The notes beneath the pieces are model-generated. The model worked only from the letters and a program-made list of their open reading frames with translations, made no database searches and was not told where the DNA came from. From NCBI RefSeq assembly GCF_007004645.1, contig NZ_ML660021.1, forward strand, positions 158,218 to 222,217: a stretch of 64,000 nucleotides of DNA. Direction: 5' to 3'. The stretch's first letter is position 1; the number at the start of each line of letters is the position of its first letter. This DNA comes from Aliiroseovarius halocynthiae. Its GTDB lineage: Bacteria > Pseudomonadota > Alphaproteobacteria > Rhodobacterales > Rhodobacteraceae. Made by a program: the position numbers and the translations under genes. Positions 44,438-52,717 of the stretch are shown here, one piece after another.

Positions 44438-44757
44438 CCACAAACCAACGAAAACATCGCGAAATGACACTAGATAAGGACACCGAGTTCTAGGTGCTCT
44501 GTGTAGTTTCCACAGTCGGTTCTGAGTGTATGGTTACTGCAATGAGGTCCCACATGAGGCGCCGAATGATTCTTATGTAGGTCTGCGGGCATCCAATCTT
44601 GGTGACTTTCCGCGTAAGAATTCCGAATTCAGACCCGCGAATTTGAACCTCAATCGACCTAAGGCTCTGCTTTCAATGATTATCTTATAGAAACAGTCGG
44701 AATTGACTTTTCATACTCTTTTAGTCAGAAAAGCTTAGGAAAGGAAAGTAAGGGCCT
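44438..44757. other. Intergenic region before bfd
   Basis: 320 bases without a gene. AT-rich near 44660-44745 with a TTGACT box followed by an AT-rich stretch, so the bfd-bfr promoter is probably here. I could not confirm an Irr or Fur operator by eye. A GGAAAGGAAAG purine site precedes the bfd start. Confidence 0.4.
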
Positions 44758-45039
44758 ATGATCATTTGTAGCTGCCAAGCGATCAGTGACAAAGACATTC
44801 ATGCCGCCATCAACTGGATGCGCGCGGCGGATGAAACGGCCATAATTACTCCTGGAAAAATCTACCATGCACTGGGCAAGTCTCCGGAATGTGGTGGCTG
44901 TATGAAGCTTTTCGTTGCGTCAATGCGCGCAAACCCTAAACTGGAAGTGCCGGTGGAACTCCGCGGATTGAGACCACAACCAGCACACACGCCAGTAAAA
45001 GGGAGACAGCGCCATGAAGGGCGACGCGAAAGTTATTGA
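44758..45039 (+). CDS. bfd: Bacterioferritin-associated ferredoxin (BFD-like [2Fe-2S])
   Basis: 93 residues. Four Cys for the [2Fe-2S] cluster are at about 4, 6, 45 and 48 (ICSCQ and ECGGCMK), the spacing of Bfd. Bfd donates electrons to bacterioferritin to release stored iron. The C-terminal ~30 residues are basic and may aid docking; they lie partly in the 26-base overlap with bfr. The overlap with the bacterioferritin gene is strong functional evidence. Confidence 0.92.
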   Translation: MIICSCQAISDKDIHAAINWMRAADETAIITPGKIYHALGKSPECGGCMKLFVASMRANPKLEVPVELRGLRPQPAHTPVKGRQRHEGRRESY

Positions 45040-45499
45040 ATATCTCAACAAGGCCCTGCGGGTCGAACTGACAGCTGTCAGCCAATTCTGGCTGCACTAT
45101 CGGTTGCAGAACGATTGGGGCTTTACCAAGCTTGCCAAGAAGATGCGCGAAGAGAGCATCGAAGAAATGGAACACGCGGATAAACTGATTGACCGTATTT
45201 TGTTTCTGGAGGGCCATCCAAATCTGCAAACATTGGATCCACTGCGCATCGGTGAAGACGTACGTGAGACGCTAACTTGTGATCTGGAAGCAGAAGAAGA
45301 AGCCGTGAAGCTTTACAACGAGGCGCGCAAATACTGTTCAGATGTGGGCGACTATGCTTCGATGCACCTATTCGAACAACTTATTCTGGACGAACAAGGC
45401 CACATTGATTTCCTGGAGACTCAGATCAGTCTGCACGACACGATTGGCGCACAGAATTACGGCCAGTTGAACGCTGAAAGCGCTGACAACGCCGAATAG
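45014..45499 (+). CDS. bfr: Bacterioferritin
   Basis: 161 residues forming the ferritin four-helix bundle. The ferroxidase ligands are in place: Glu18, Glu51, His54, Glu94, Glu127 and His130. Met52, the haem axial ligand, is present (EEMEHADKL). It stores iron in a 24-mer shell in the cytoplasm. The gene overlaps bfd by 26 bases and ends with a strong terminator, so bfd-bfr is an operon. It lies between two siderophore importers, so storage and uptake are encoded together. Confidence 0.97.
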   Translation: MKGDAKVIEYLNKALRVELTAVSQFWLHYRLQNDWGFTKLAKKMREESIEEMEHADKLIDRILFLEGHPNLQTLDPLRIGEDVRETLTCDLEAEEEAVKLYNEARKYCSDVGDYASMHLFEQLILDEQGHIDFLETQISLHDTIGAQNYGQLNAESADNAE

Positions 45500-45523
45500 G
45501 GCATATCGACCAGTACAAAAACG

Positions 45524-45549
45524 AAAGGCGCCTTGCGGGGGCGCCTTTT
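45524..45549 (+). terminator. Rho-independent terminator after bfr
   Basis: Nine perfect pairs (AAAGGCGCC at 45524-45532 with its complement at 45540-45548), a seven-base loop and a T-run on the plus strand. It ends bfd-bfr. On the minus strand it may also end the DUF2218 gene. Confidence 0.92.
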
Positions 45550-45569
45550 CTTATGTGATTGAACTTCGG

Positions 45570-45854
45570 TTAGTCTGTCCAATTCATCGTCTTGAAACCT
45601 TCGCGAAATGCGAAACGTTCCAAGTGTTTATCGATGACCATATGCGCCTGATCTCGTTTTGTGGCTTCTGCCAAATCAATCTGAACAGTCAGCCCCGCGT
45701 CATCTGCTGACAGCTTCGCGGGGCCGAATTCAAAATGGCAGGTGCCTTCGGTGGATGAATACTCAACCTCAATCTTATGTCCGAAATGCTTGCAAAGCTG
45801 TTGCAGGTATTTCGACGCGTTTTCGGTGGCAAAAGTTCCGATAGTCTGAGGCAT
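45570..45854 (-). CDS. DUF2218-family protein
   Basis: 94 residues, no signal peptide or membrane span. The core YLQQLCKHFGHKIEVEYSSTEGTCHFEFGPAKLSADDAGLTVQIDLAEATKRDQAHMVIDKHLERFAFREGF fits the DUF2218 family, which is often found beside siderophore transport genes in proteobacteria. Its role is unknown; binding a siderophore or iron chelate in the cytoplasm is a guess from context only. It is transcribed divergently from the second importer, with a perfect inverted repeat between them. Confidence 0.8.
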   Translation of the reverse strand: MPQTIGTFATENASKYLQQLCKHFGHKIEVEYSSTEGTCHFEFGPAKLSADDAGLTVQIDLAEATKRDQAHMVIDKHLERFAFREGFKTMNWTD

Positions 45855-45899
45855 ATCATCTAATTCCTATTAAATCTGTCGGTTAATTCTGGACTCTCT

Positions 45900-45927
45900 G
45901 ATTTCGCTTTCGTAAGCAAGCGAAATC
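45900..45927. promoter_or_regulatory. Perfect inverted repeat in the divergent promoter, candidate operator
   Basis: A 10-bp perfect inverted repeat (GATTTCGCTT at 45900-45909, complement at 45918-45927) with an 8-base spacer lies between the divergent DUF2218 and siderophore-importer genes. An iron-responsive regulator site is the natural guess, though it does not match Fur or RirA consensus sites that I recall. Confidence 0.5.
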
Positions 45928-45980
45928 ATACCGGCACAGCCAGCTCAAACAGCCATGCCCAAGCCAAAAGGATGCATGAT

Positions 45981-46868
45981 ATGCTGAAGAAACTCGCCGT
46001 GGCCGGGCTGTTGATCGCAGGGCCGGCCTTTGCAGACACCGTCAACGTTAACACCTATACCGGGGCCGCTGATGCGCCGGTGAACCCAAAAAATATCGCA
46101 GTATTTGACGTGGCCGCAATCGACACGCTGGACGCGCTTGGTGTGAAGCCTGCTGGCGCAGTTACCAATGTCTACGTGACCTATCTTGATGACGCGACAA
46201 AAGATGCCGCACCTATTGGCAACCTGTTCGAGCCGGATTTCGAAGCGGTCGCAGCTTTGGCGCCTGACTTGATCATTGCCGGTGGCCGATCCTCGAAAGT
46301 GGCTCCGGAATTGGCGAAGATTGCTCCGACCATCGACATGACGATCTGGGAAGACACAGTTGGTCAGGGGCTAGAGCGCCTGGGCGCCTTCGGAAAAATC
46401 TTTGGCAAAGAAGCCGAAGCAACCGCGTTGGCAGAAAGCTTCAACACCACGCTTGCAGAAACCAAAGAGGCCGCCACAGGTAAAGGCAAAGCGCTGATTG
46501 TGATGACGAACGGGCCAAAAGTCTCGGCCTATGGCGCTGCGGGCCGGTTTGGCTGGCTGCACAAAGCGACGGGTCTGCCCGAAGCGATCGCAGACGTCGA
46601 ACAGGCCACCCATGGCGAAGCGATCAGCTTTGAGTTCATCGCCGATGCCAATCCCGACATTTTGATCGTGATCGACCGCCTGGCCGCCATCGGCAAAGAG
46701 GGCGACAGCGCGAAAGTCACGTTAGACAACGAATTGGTTCATGGCACCAACGCATGGAAAGATGGCAAAGTGATCTATCTTGATCCCGCGCCGCTTTACA
46801 TTGCAGGCGGTGGCATTCAGTCGATGACATCGACACTTAACCAAATCAAAGCCGCTTTCGAGGGCTGA
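45981..46868 (+). CDS. Catechol-type siderophore ABC transporter binding protein (CeuA/VctP-like)
   Basis: 295 residues from ATG 45981, chosen because AAAAGG lies eight bases before it; an ATG at 45972 would sit directly on that site. A Sec signal peptide ends in AGPAFA|D. The mature protein shows VNPKNIAVFDVAAIDTLDALGVKPAGAV, LAPDLIIAGGRSSK, NPDILIVIDRLAAIGKEGD and a C-terminal GGGIQSMTSTLNQI, the pattern of the CeuA/VctP/YclQ branch that binds catecholate siderophores or ferric citrate. It begins a second four-gene importer. Confidence 0.92.
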   Translation: MLKKLAVAGLLIAGPAFADTVNVNTYTGAADAPVNPKNIAVFDVAAIDTLDALGVKPAGAVTNVYVTYLDDATKDAAPIGNLFEPDFEAVAALAPDLIIAGGRSSKVAPELAKIAPTIDMTIWEDTVGQGLERLGAFGKIFGKEAEATALAESFNTTLAETKEAATGKGKALIVMTNGPKVSAYGAAGRFGWLHKATGLPEAIADVEQATHGEAISFEFIADANPDILIVIDRLAAIGKEGDSAKVTLDNELVHGTNAWKDGKVIYLDPAPLYIAGGGIQSMTSTLNQIKAAFEG

Positions 46869-46871
46869 TCC

Positions 46872-47834
46872 ATGACACGCAAGGCCACTGGTGTTTTCGG
46901 GCTGGTGGCCTTGCTTTTGCTGATGGGCGTGTCCTTGTTTGTCGGCGTGATGAATGTGTCCCCCAAAGATCTATGGCATGATCCCGAGGCCATGCGCCTG
47001 ATGGGCATCAGCCGCCTTCCACGCACCTTGGCGGCAGTGATTGCCGGAGCGAGTTTGGCGGTGACCGGCACAATCATGCAAATGCTGGTGCGCAACCGGT
47101 TTGTCGAACCCTCAACCGCGGGCACGGGGCAGGGGGCAGCGGCAGGCATTCTGATTGCGACGCTATTCTTCCCGGCCGTTCCGCTTTTTGCCAAGATGTC
47201 TCTTGCTGCAATTTGCGCCTTGATCAGCTCTTTCGGATTTCTTGCGATTGTGCGCCGCCTGCCACCCACTCAGCCACTGCTCGTCCCACTTGTCGGCATG
47301 ATCTACGGGGGCATTCTGGGCGCGGGCGTTGTGTTCGTCGCCTATCAGGCGGACCTTTTGCAATACATCGACATCTGGATGAATGGCGAGTTCTCAGGGG
47401 TTCTGAAAGGCAGGTACGAGCTGATATGGGTTGCCGCTGCCGTTGCGGCGCTGTCCTATCTGGTGGCAGATCAATTTGCCATCGTGGGCATGGGGCGCGT
47501 TGCGAGTATCAGTCTGGGGCTAAACTACCGCCAAGTTATCACGATTGGTCTGGTTGCGATCTCGATTGTTACGGCGCTGACCGTGGTGACAGTAGGCATG
47601 ATCCCGTTTGTCGGCCTTGTGGTGCCCAACATAACCTCGCGTTTGTTGGGGGATAACCTGCGCCGTACCCTTCCGATTACGGCACTTTTGGGGGCGGTGT
47701 TGGTGCTGGCTTCTGACATTCTTGGCCGGGTGTTGCGATATCCGTTCGAAATCCCTGTGGGCACTGTGTTTGGCGTGATTGGGGCTGTTGTTTTCCTGTG
47801 GCTGCTCTATGCGAGGCCGGGTCATGCACGCTAG
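46872..47834 (+). CDS. FecCD-family siderophore permease, second importer, subunit 1
   Basis: 320 residues with nine or ten membrane spans. RLPRTLAAVIAGASLAVTGTIMQMLVRNRFVEPSTAGTGQGAAAG is the typical N-terminal loop, and GMIPFVGLVVPNITSRLLGDN the ATPase-contact segment. It works with the next gene, whose start overlaps it by 11 bases. It resembles the CeuB/VctD branch. It follows the binding protein by only three bases. Confidence 0.94.
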   Translation: MTRKATGVFGLVALLLLMGVSLFVGVMNVSPKDLWHDPEAMRLMGISRLPRTLAAVIAGASLAVTGTIMQMLVRNRFVEPSTAGTGQGAAAGILIATLFFPAVPLFAKMSLAAICALISSFGFLAIVRRLPPTQPLLVPLVGMIYGGILGAGVVFVAYQADLLQYIDIWMNGEFSGVLKGRYELIWVAAAVAALSYLVADQFAIVGMGRVASISLGLNYRQVITIGLVAISIVTALTVVTVGMIPFVGLVVPNITSRLLGDNLRRTLPITALLGAVLVLASDILGRVLRYPFEIPVGTVFGVIGAVVFLWLLYARPGHAR

Positions 47835-48768
47835 GCGACTGATCGCGATGGGAGCCATTCTGGCACTCTTCGCCGTGCTGTACATGGTGCTGGGTGCTAA
47901 GGGCAATTGGAACTTCATTCTGCCCTTTCGCGCCACCAAGTTGGCTGCTCTGCTATTGGTCGCGGTGGCTGTGTCGACTGCCACAGTGCTGTTTCAGACG
48001 ATCACGCAAAACCGCATTCTAACGCCCTCCATCATGGGGTTTGACGCGCTATACGTGCTAATCCTGACCGTTGCTGTGTTTGTCCTGGGCGGGCAGGGTC
48101 TGATCCGGCTTCCTCCGCTTGCGGTTTATGGCGTGAACACTGTGATGCTGGTCTTGGCATCGCTTTTATTGTTCGGAACATTGCTGGCTGGAGCGCGACA
48201 GGATTTAATGCGTATGGTGCTGACCGGCATCATTTTCGGCGCTTTATTTCGATCACTGACTGCATTTCTTCAGCGCATGATAGACCCGAACGAATATGCG
48301 GTGGTGCAGGTCAGCTCATACGCCCGGTTCACGCAGATCAACACAGATCTTTTGTTGATCTCAACGATACTGACGCTCCTTACGCTGGGATTTGTGTGGC
48401 GGATGCGTCACCGGTTGGATGTTCTGGCGCTTGGCCCAGACATGGCCACTGGGTTAGGAGAGCGCCCGCGACGTGGGCAGATCGAAGCTCTGATCTTGAT
48501 TGCGGTGCTCGTGTCGGTGTCCACCGCCCTTGTTGGCCCCATCGCCTTTCTGGGGCTTCTGGTGGTCAGCCTTGCCCGTCTGATTACACCGACTGCGCAA
48601 CATGCTGTGCTTCTGACATCGGCGGCTTTGATTTCGTGCATCGTATTGGTCGGCGGCCAGATGGTGTCGGAGCGCGTCCTGTTTCTTGCTGCCCCCCTGT
48701 CCGTCGTCATCGATTTCATTGGAGGCTTTGTCTTCCTTGCCCTGCTTTTGAAAGGAACACGCAGATGA
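47824..48768 (+). CDS. FecCD-family siderophore permease, second importer, subunit 2
   Basis: 314 residues from ATG 47824 (MHARRLI). About nine membrane spans and the family features FQTITQNRILTPSIMGFDALYVLI and ALVGPIAFLGLLVVSLARL. The branch is CeuC/VctG-like. The longer frame upstream to 47779 is not needed, because the shorter start overlaps the previous gene in the usual coupled manner. Its stop overlaps the ATPase start (ATGA at 48765). Confidence 0.92.
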   Translation: MHARRLIAMGAILALFAVLYMVLGAKGNWNFILPFRATKLAALLLVAVAVSTATVLFQTITQNRILTPSIMGFDALYVLILTVAVFVLGGQGLIRLPPLAVYGVNTVMLVLASLLLFGTLLAGARQDLMRMVLTGIIFGALFRSLTAFLQRMIDPNEYAVVQVSSYARFTQINTDLLLISTILTLLTLGFVWRMRHRLDVLALGPDMATGLGERPRRGQIEALILIAVLVSVSTALVGPIAFLGLLVVSLARLITPTAQHAVLLTSAALISCIVLVGGQMVSERVLFLAAPLSVVIDFIGGFVFLALLLKGTRR

Positions 48769-49517
48769 TCCGGATATCTGATCTTTCATACCATCACGGT
48801 CGCACACAGGTTCTGGATCAGGTGTCACTGACGATACCGAAGGGCGGGATTACCGCGTTGGTGGGCGCGAACGGGGCGGGCAAGTCGACCCTTCTGTCGT
48901 TGATCGCCAGACTGACGCCGCTGCAAACAGGATCCATCCATGTGGGTGATCTGGATGTGTCTCGTTGCCCGTCGGATATGCTGGCGCGGAACCTGTCCAT
49001 CTTACCTCAGAACACCGAAGTTGCACCCCGACTGACCGTACGCGAACTGGTCAGCTTTGGCCGGTATCCTTACCACAAAGGCCAACCAACGTCAGAGGAT
49101 CACACTAAGATTGACGCGGCCCTACAGGACTTTGACCTGACACCTCTTGCCGATCGCGTGTTGGACACCCTGTCAGGGGGGCAGAAACAACGCGCCTATG
49201 TGGCGATGACCTATGCGCAGGACACGGATTATATCTTGCTGGACGAGCCGCTGAACAATCTTGATATTGCCGCCAGCCGCAGCCTGATGCAGACCCTGCG
49301 CCATCTGTCGCAAGAAAAGGGGCGCACCATTGTCGTGGTCATGCATGACCTGAACTATGCCTGCGCCTATGCCGATCACCTTGTTGCACTTTCGAACGGG
49401 AAAATCCGCGCCGAAGGTCATCCGTCACAAGTTGTAACCAACGGCTTTCTGTCTTCAGTTTTTTCAACAGACGCACATGTGCATCACGTAGATCAAGTGC
49501 CTGTTATTTTGGTATAA
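48765..49517 (+). CDS. Siderophore ABC transporter ATPase, second importer (CeuD/FecE-like)
   Basis: 250 residues. Walker A is GANGAGKST, signature LSGGQKQRAYVAMTYAQDT, Walker B YILLDEPLNNLDI and H-loop VVVMHDLNYACAYADHL. The length and sequence fit an importer ATPase without extra domains. The long upstream frame (from 48396) is a shadow of the permease. It ends the second importer operon; no strong terminator follows. Confidence 0.95.
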   Translation: MIRISDLSYHHGRTQVLDQVSLTIPKGGITALVGANGAGKSTLLSLIARLTPLQTGSIHVGDLDVSRCPSDMLARNLSILPQNTEVAPRLTVRELVSFGRYPYHKGQPTSEDHTKIDAALQDFDLTPLADRVLDTLSGGQKQRAYVAMTYAQDTDYILLDEPLNNLDIAASRSLMQTLRHLSQEKGRTIVVVMHDLNYACAYADHLVALSNGKIRAEGHPSQVVTNGFLSSVFSTDAHVHHVDQVPVILV

Positions 49518-49589
49518 TCGAGTTGGATGCCAAGGTTGAAACAACGGCCCTTGGGCGGGCGCAGACCTATGCTGACGCCCGTGCCTAAA

Positions 49590-49770
49590 CTAAAGCGCCT
49601 CACGTTTCGTGTGTTCAAGATCTGTAACAATATCATAGGCGTCCACAATTTCTGGCAGCGCTAGAATGCCCACGGGCCCATCTCTGGCGATTATGTCAAC
49701 GTTCCGCAGCAACAGCAGACGTCCACAGGGCTTGTCGGTCAGATATAGGCCATGCAGTGCCGCATCACGA
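49590..49770 (-). pseudogene. Start-less C-terminal relic of an unidentified protein
   Basis: On the minus strand a frame of about 55 codons ends at the stop 49590-49592 and reads like real protein: ALHGLYLTDKPCGRLLLLRN then an acidic run to TDLEHTKREAL. It has no start codon, and an in-frame stop lies just upstream, so it looks like the remains of a decayed gene. I do not recognise the family. Confidence 0.3.
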
Positions 49771-49857
49771 CGGGTTTACGCACTTTAACCACTTTTGCAG
49801 TTTGCTCGAGTGTCTGCTTTTATCTACTCAAGAGCAAATGAGTCAGAGCGTTAGTAT

Positions 49858-50073
49858 CTAATCTAAGGCGCGAAACCGCACTTGAAATTCAGACATTGTC
49901 GTGACGTACGGGCTGGGACCATAGATTGCTCTAGCAACGCCGAGATCAGCGGTGCTTTCGATTGATTTAGGATCACCGGGCATCATGACGTTGACCGGTA
50001 GGCTAATAGCATCAACGGTAACCGTCTGGTCTACCCGCTCTGCCGCCGTTTGAAGGAGAGTGATAATGTCCAT
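49858..50073 (-). CDS. Small hypothetical protein (71 residues)
   Basis: A 71-residue frame with no signal or motif, containing a Met-Met-Pro-Gly-Asp core. Its start overlaps that of the divergent 41-residue frame at 50066, inside a perfect inverted repeat. I cannot assign it; it may be an accidental frame, a phage-type small protein, or a regulator of the plus-strand pair. Confidence 0.3.
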   Translation of the reverse strand: MDIITLLQTAAERVDQTVTVDAISLPVNVMMPGDPKSIESTADLGVARAIYGPSPYVTTMSEFQVRFRALD

Positions 50074-50191
50074 TGTTGATAATGGACATCTTGAGGTGGT
50101 TTATGGCGGGCAGGTAAAAGCTGTCTATGAACTTACTCCAGACGGGGAGCCTGTTTTGATTACACTATTTCCGATTGGGGGAAGCAGATGA
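50066..50191 (+). CDS. Small protein (41 residues) coupled to a CdiI_2-like gene
   Basis: 41 residues with a strong AAGGAG site seven bases before ATG 50066. An in-frame stop at 50051 excludes a longer start. The sequence VVYGGQVKAVYELTPDGEPVLITLFPIGG reads like the last beta-strands of a polymorphic-toxin or RNase-toxin C-terminus; the rest of a toxin is absent. The stop overlaps the start of the next gene (ATGA). It could be a trimmed toxin tail or an independent small protein. Confidence 0.4.
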   Translation: MSIVDNGHLEVVYGGQVKAVYELTPDGEPVLITLFPIGGSR

Positions 50192-50478
50192 CCCGCATAG
50201 ACCTCAGAACCGAAGCGTGGCTGTCTGACATCGGACTGTATTGCGGGGGCAACACATATGACCCAGAAAAACTACGACAGGTCACTGCAGAAAAGTCCGA
50301 GTGGTCTGAACGCTTGAAGAGCAACTTTGAGTACGTCCTAAACGCGCGACAGCTAAGTGCTCAAGATTATGAAGAGAAGGTCGATATTGAGTTTGAAAGT
50401 GACGACCAGTTCTACGGTTACCTTAAGCGGTTGTACGCTTATCTTTTTGAGGGTGGCCCATTTCCGGAATGGAATTGA
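50188..50478 (+). CDS. CdiI_2-like immunity protein (contact-dependent inhibition)
   Basis: 96 residues, acidic, no signal peptide. The pattern SNFEYVLNARQLSAQDYEEKVDIEFESDD then FYGYLKRLYAYLFEGGPFPEW is like CdiI_2-family immunity proteins, which are ~90 residues long and end in a similar aromatic helix. They neutralise toxin domains of CdiA-type proteins. Here only a 41-residue small frame is encoded just upstream, so this may be an orphan immunity gene acquired with mobile DNA. Recognition is by pattern and uncertain. Confidence 0.5.
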   Translation: MTRIDLRTEAWLSDIGLYCGGNTYDPEKLRQVTAEKSEWSERLKSNFEYVLNARQLSAQDYEEKVDIEFESDDQFYGYLKRLYAYLFEGGPFPEWN

Positions 50479-51062
50479 AGGCATTGGCTCATGACGAGAG
50501 CATGGCTCTAGCCTAAGCGAATGACGGCTATGCGGGCTGCGACTGCAGCAATTCGATGTCGAGGGGAACGGCAGCAAAGGGCCGTTTGCGCCAGAAGCGA
50601 AGAAATCTTGGCTCGAAATGCGCATGCATATCAACTATGGCTGTAACGGTTTTGTATACGTATTTGATTTAAAACACTTTTTTGTTTTGGTGCTTGAGTT
50701 TCACAGTGCCATGGATTATTAGTTCAAATAGGCACCAATAAAATTGAAGTGAGGCTTCGCCTCTAACCGCGCTTTAAAATCATGTAGTGAGAGTTCTGCT
50801 CTCTGACCTCGCCCTAGTATTTGTCGAAATCGGGTGCCTGACATTAGTTCATTTTATGGGCAGGCATCTATGCGTGACAAAAACCAAATCCAACATACCT
50901 CGGTTTACCTACCGAAAAATCTACATACATCGCTTCTCTCAGCCAGGGACTAAGCATGTCTGAGCTGATTCAGCGCGCCATCATTGGAACTTGGAGCCTG
51001 GAAACTGTAACTCAAGAGCATCAACAACACCGCAGTGAGGTTGCTGAGGGCAGCACGTCCAT
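50479..51062. other. Decayed intergenic region
   Basis: 584 bases without a convincing gene, AT-rich in parts (50640-50720). Frames here on either strand are short and look random. It sits between the immunity-like gene and the mobile-element genes. Confidence 0.4.
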
Positions 51063-51317
51063 ATGAAGCGGGACATTTTAACCATCTCATGGGGTGCTGC
51101 ATTGCGCCGCGCCGATGCTGCGCGGTATTGTGGTCATTCCGCCGGGCACTTCGACAAGCTTGTGAAGAATGGCATTTATCCACCGGGACGCGACGCAGAT
51201 GGTGTCGCTGTCTGGCTGCGTTGGGAACTTGACAGCGCCCTCGCCGAGCTTCCGACGGTTTCGGGCTCAGACTGGAACCCAACAAACAGCTGTGATGAGG
51301 CATTTGGGTGTACGTGA
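51063..51317 (+). CDS. Excisionase/AlpA-like small DNA-binding protein
   Basis: 84 residues. The middle part RRADAARYCGHSAGHFDKLVKNGIYPPGRDADGVAVWLRWEL matches the MerR/AlpA-like helix-turn-helix of phage excisionases, which typically read ...AAxYLGxSxxTFxRLVxxGxxPxP..... and then a Trp-rich wing. It overlaps the start of the integrase-like gene by 10 bases. Together they look like a xis-int pair from a small integrative element. Confidence 0.65.
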   Translation: MKRDILTISWGAALRRADAARYCGHSAGHFDKLVKNGIYPPGRDADGVAVWLRWELDSALAELPTVSGSDWNPTNSCDEAFGCT

Positions 51318-52216
51318 AGTTGAAACACCTCAATCCGTCCGGGCGCTTTCCAAGCGGCAATGTTCGGTACTACTACCGCCCCAAGGGCCAGAAGGGCATT
51401 GCCATGCCCGATCTTCCCCCAGATGATCAGCGTTTTCTTGATGCATACATGGCGGCTTCAGGTGGCGAGGTACCAAGCAATCCCCGACCAAGGCAAGGCA
51501 GTCTCGCGCTAGCTGTCCCAAGATACCTTGCATCCGACAGCTTTGCGGCCCTGTCTGACGGGACCCGCGCCTCCCGACGTCGCATATTGGATGAAATTCG
51601 CCAGAACCATGGAAAAGGGCTGGTTCGTGATCTCCGGACCAAGCATGTCGAGGCCGCTCTCGGCAAATTCTCTGGGCATGCAAGAAACAACCGCCTCAAA
51701 GTCTGGCGCGCTTTTGGCAAGTGGCTTGAAGAGATCTACAAGATTGAAGACCCGGCTCAGAATATTAAAAAATCACCAGTACCCAAGTCACGCGGCCGCG
51801 TTCCATGGAGCAAAGAAGATATTGCGGCTTTCCGCGCGTTCTGGCCCATTGAGACACCGGAACGTCTTGCTTTTGAGGTTATTTACTTTACCGGAGCGCG
51901 AATTTCAGATGCCATCCGGCTGGGACAGGGTAATGTTGATCAGGACGGTTGGTTGGTATTCAGTCAGCAGAAAACTGGCGGTGAAGTTGCAATTCCGTTT
52001 AACCGCCCTTTACCGAAGTTTGCTTCAGGCATGCAAAGCGATCTTCAGTGCCTTCGCACAGCTTTGGATGCGCGGCCAGACAAACATATTACCTGGATCA
52101 CAACTGCTTTTGGGACCTCGCGAAGCGCAAAGTCTGCCGGGCAGTGGTTTGCGGCCAAAGCGCGGGCCGCTGGCATCCAAGGCCGGAGCGCTCACCATCA
52201 ACGACTGTCTCGATGA
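51314..52216 (+). pseudogene. Tyrosine recombinase (integrase), truncated at the catalytic C-terminus
   Basis: About 300 residues from GTG 51314 (or 51308). An N-terminal arm-binding part (KLKHLNPSGRF, VRYYYRPKG), a SAM-like core-binding domain (about 70-155), and the start of the catalytic domain with the first Arg (TGARISDAIRL, ~198) and the Lys (QQKTGGEVAIP, ~222) are present. The sequence turns after GRSAH at about 52196, where the next gene fragment starts. The HxxR box, the later His/Trp and the nucleophilic Tyr are missing. It is therefore inactive. It probably moved DNA in this region in the past. Confidence 0.85.
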
Positions 52217-52694
52217 GAGAGGGGTCGGGTAGCCTTGGAGCAAAGAACCCGTCTGCACCAGCTTCCCTATAGGCGGCTTCGTGGTCAATCGCCGCGGTGA
52301 TCAGGCTACTATGAGTCTTTGGATCTGTTCCAAGGAATAAATCTGTCCGGGCGTTTATGACAAAGGGGCTTTCTTTTTGAACGGCATGCCGCACAGCGTC
52401 GATCCGTTCAACTTGGTTCTGAATGCCGAGGAGTCCTTCACCACCAACTACGCGATCCTCAAAGTTGATTCCGACAGCACCAGCTTGAATGACTCGTCTG
52501 ACATTCTTGACAACCTGTTGTGGCCTGGTCGTGTACCCACCCTCAAAGTCTACTGTGACAGGGAGGCCGACAGTCGATGTGATCCGCTCAATGACCCGGA
52601 GTACGAAATCAAGAGGGATGACCTCACCGTCTTCGAAACCATGTGCAGCGGTCATTGACCAACTGCCTGTTGTAATCGCCTTCGACCCAGCCTT
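52197..52694 (-). pseudogene. Internal fragment of a PEP mutase/isocitrate lyase-superfamily gene
   Basis: On the minus strand about 166 residues match the middle of the family: KAITTGSWSMTAAHGFEDGE, GLPVTVDFEGGY, VGINFEDRVVGG, PFVINARTDLFL and GADGFFAPRLPD. The normal N-terminus (the FNVWDAGSA-type start) and C-terminus (with LPxxVNIM) are missing. The fragment begins where the integrase ends (52196/52197) and ends close to the Ada fragment. The internal segment is intact in frame. Confidence 0.8.
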
Positions 52695-52717
52695 TTCCTG
52701 GGTATTGTTCGGTAGTA

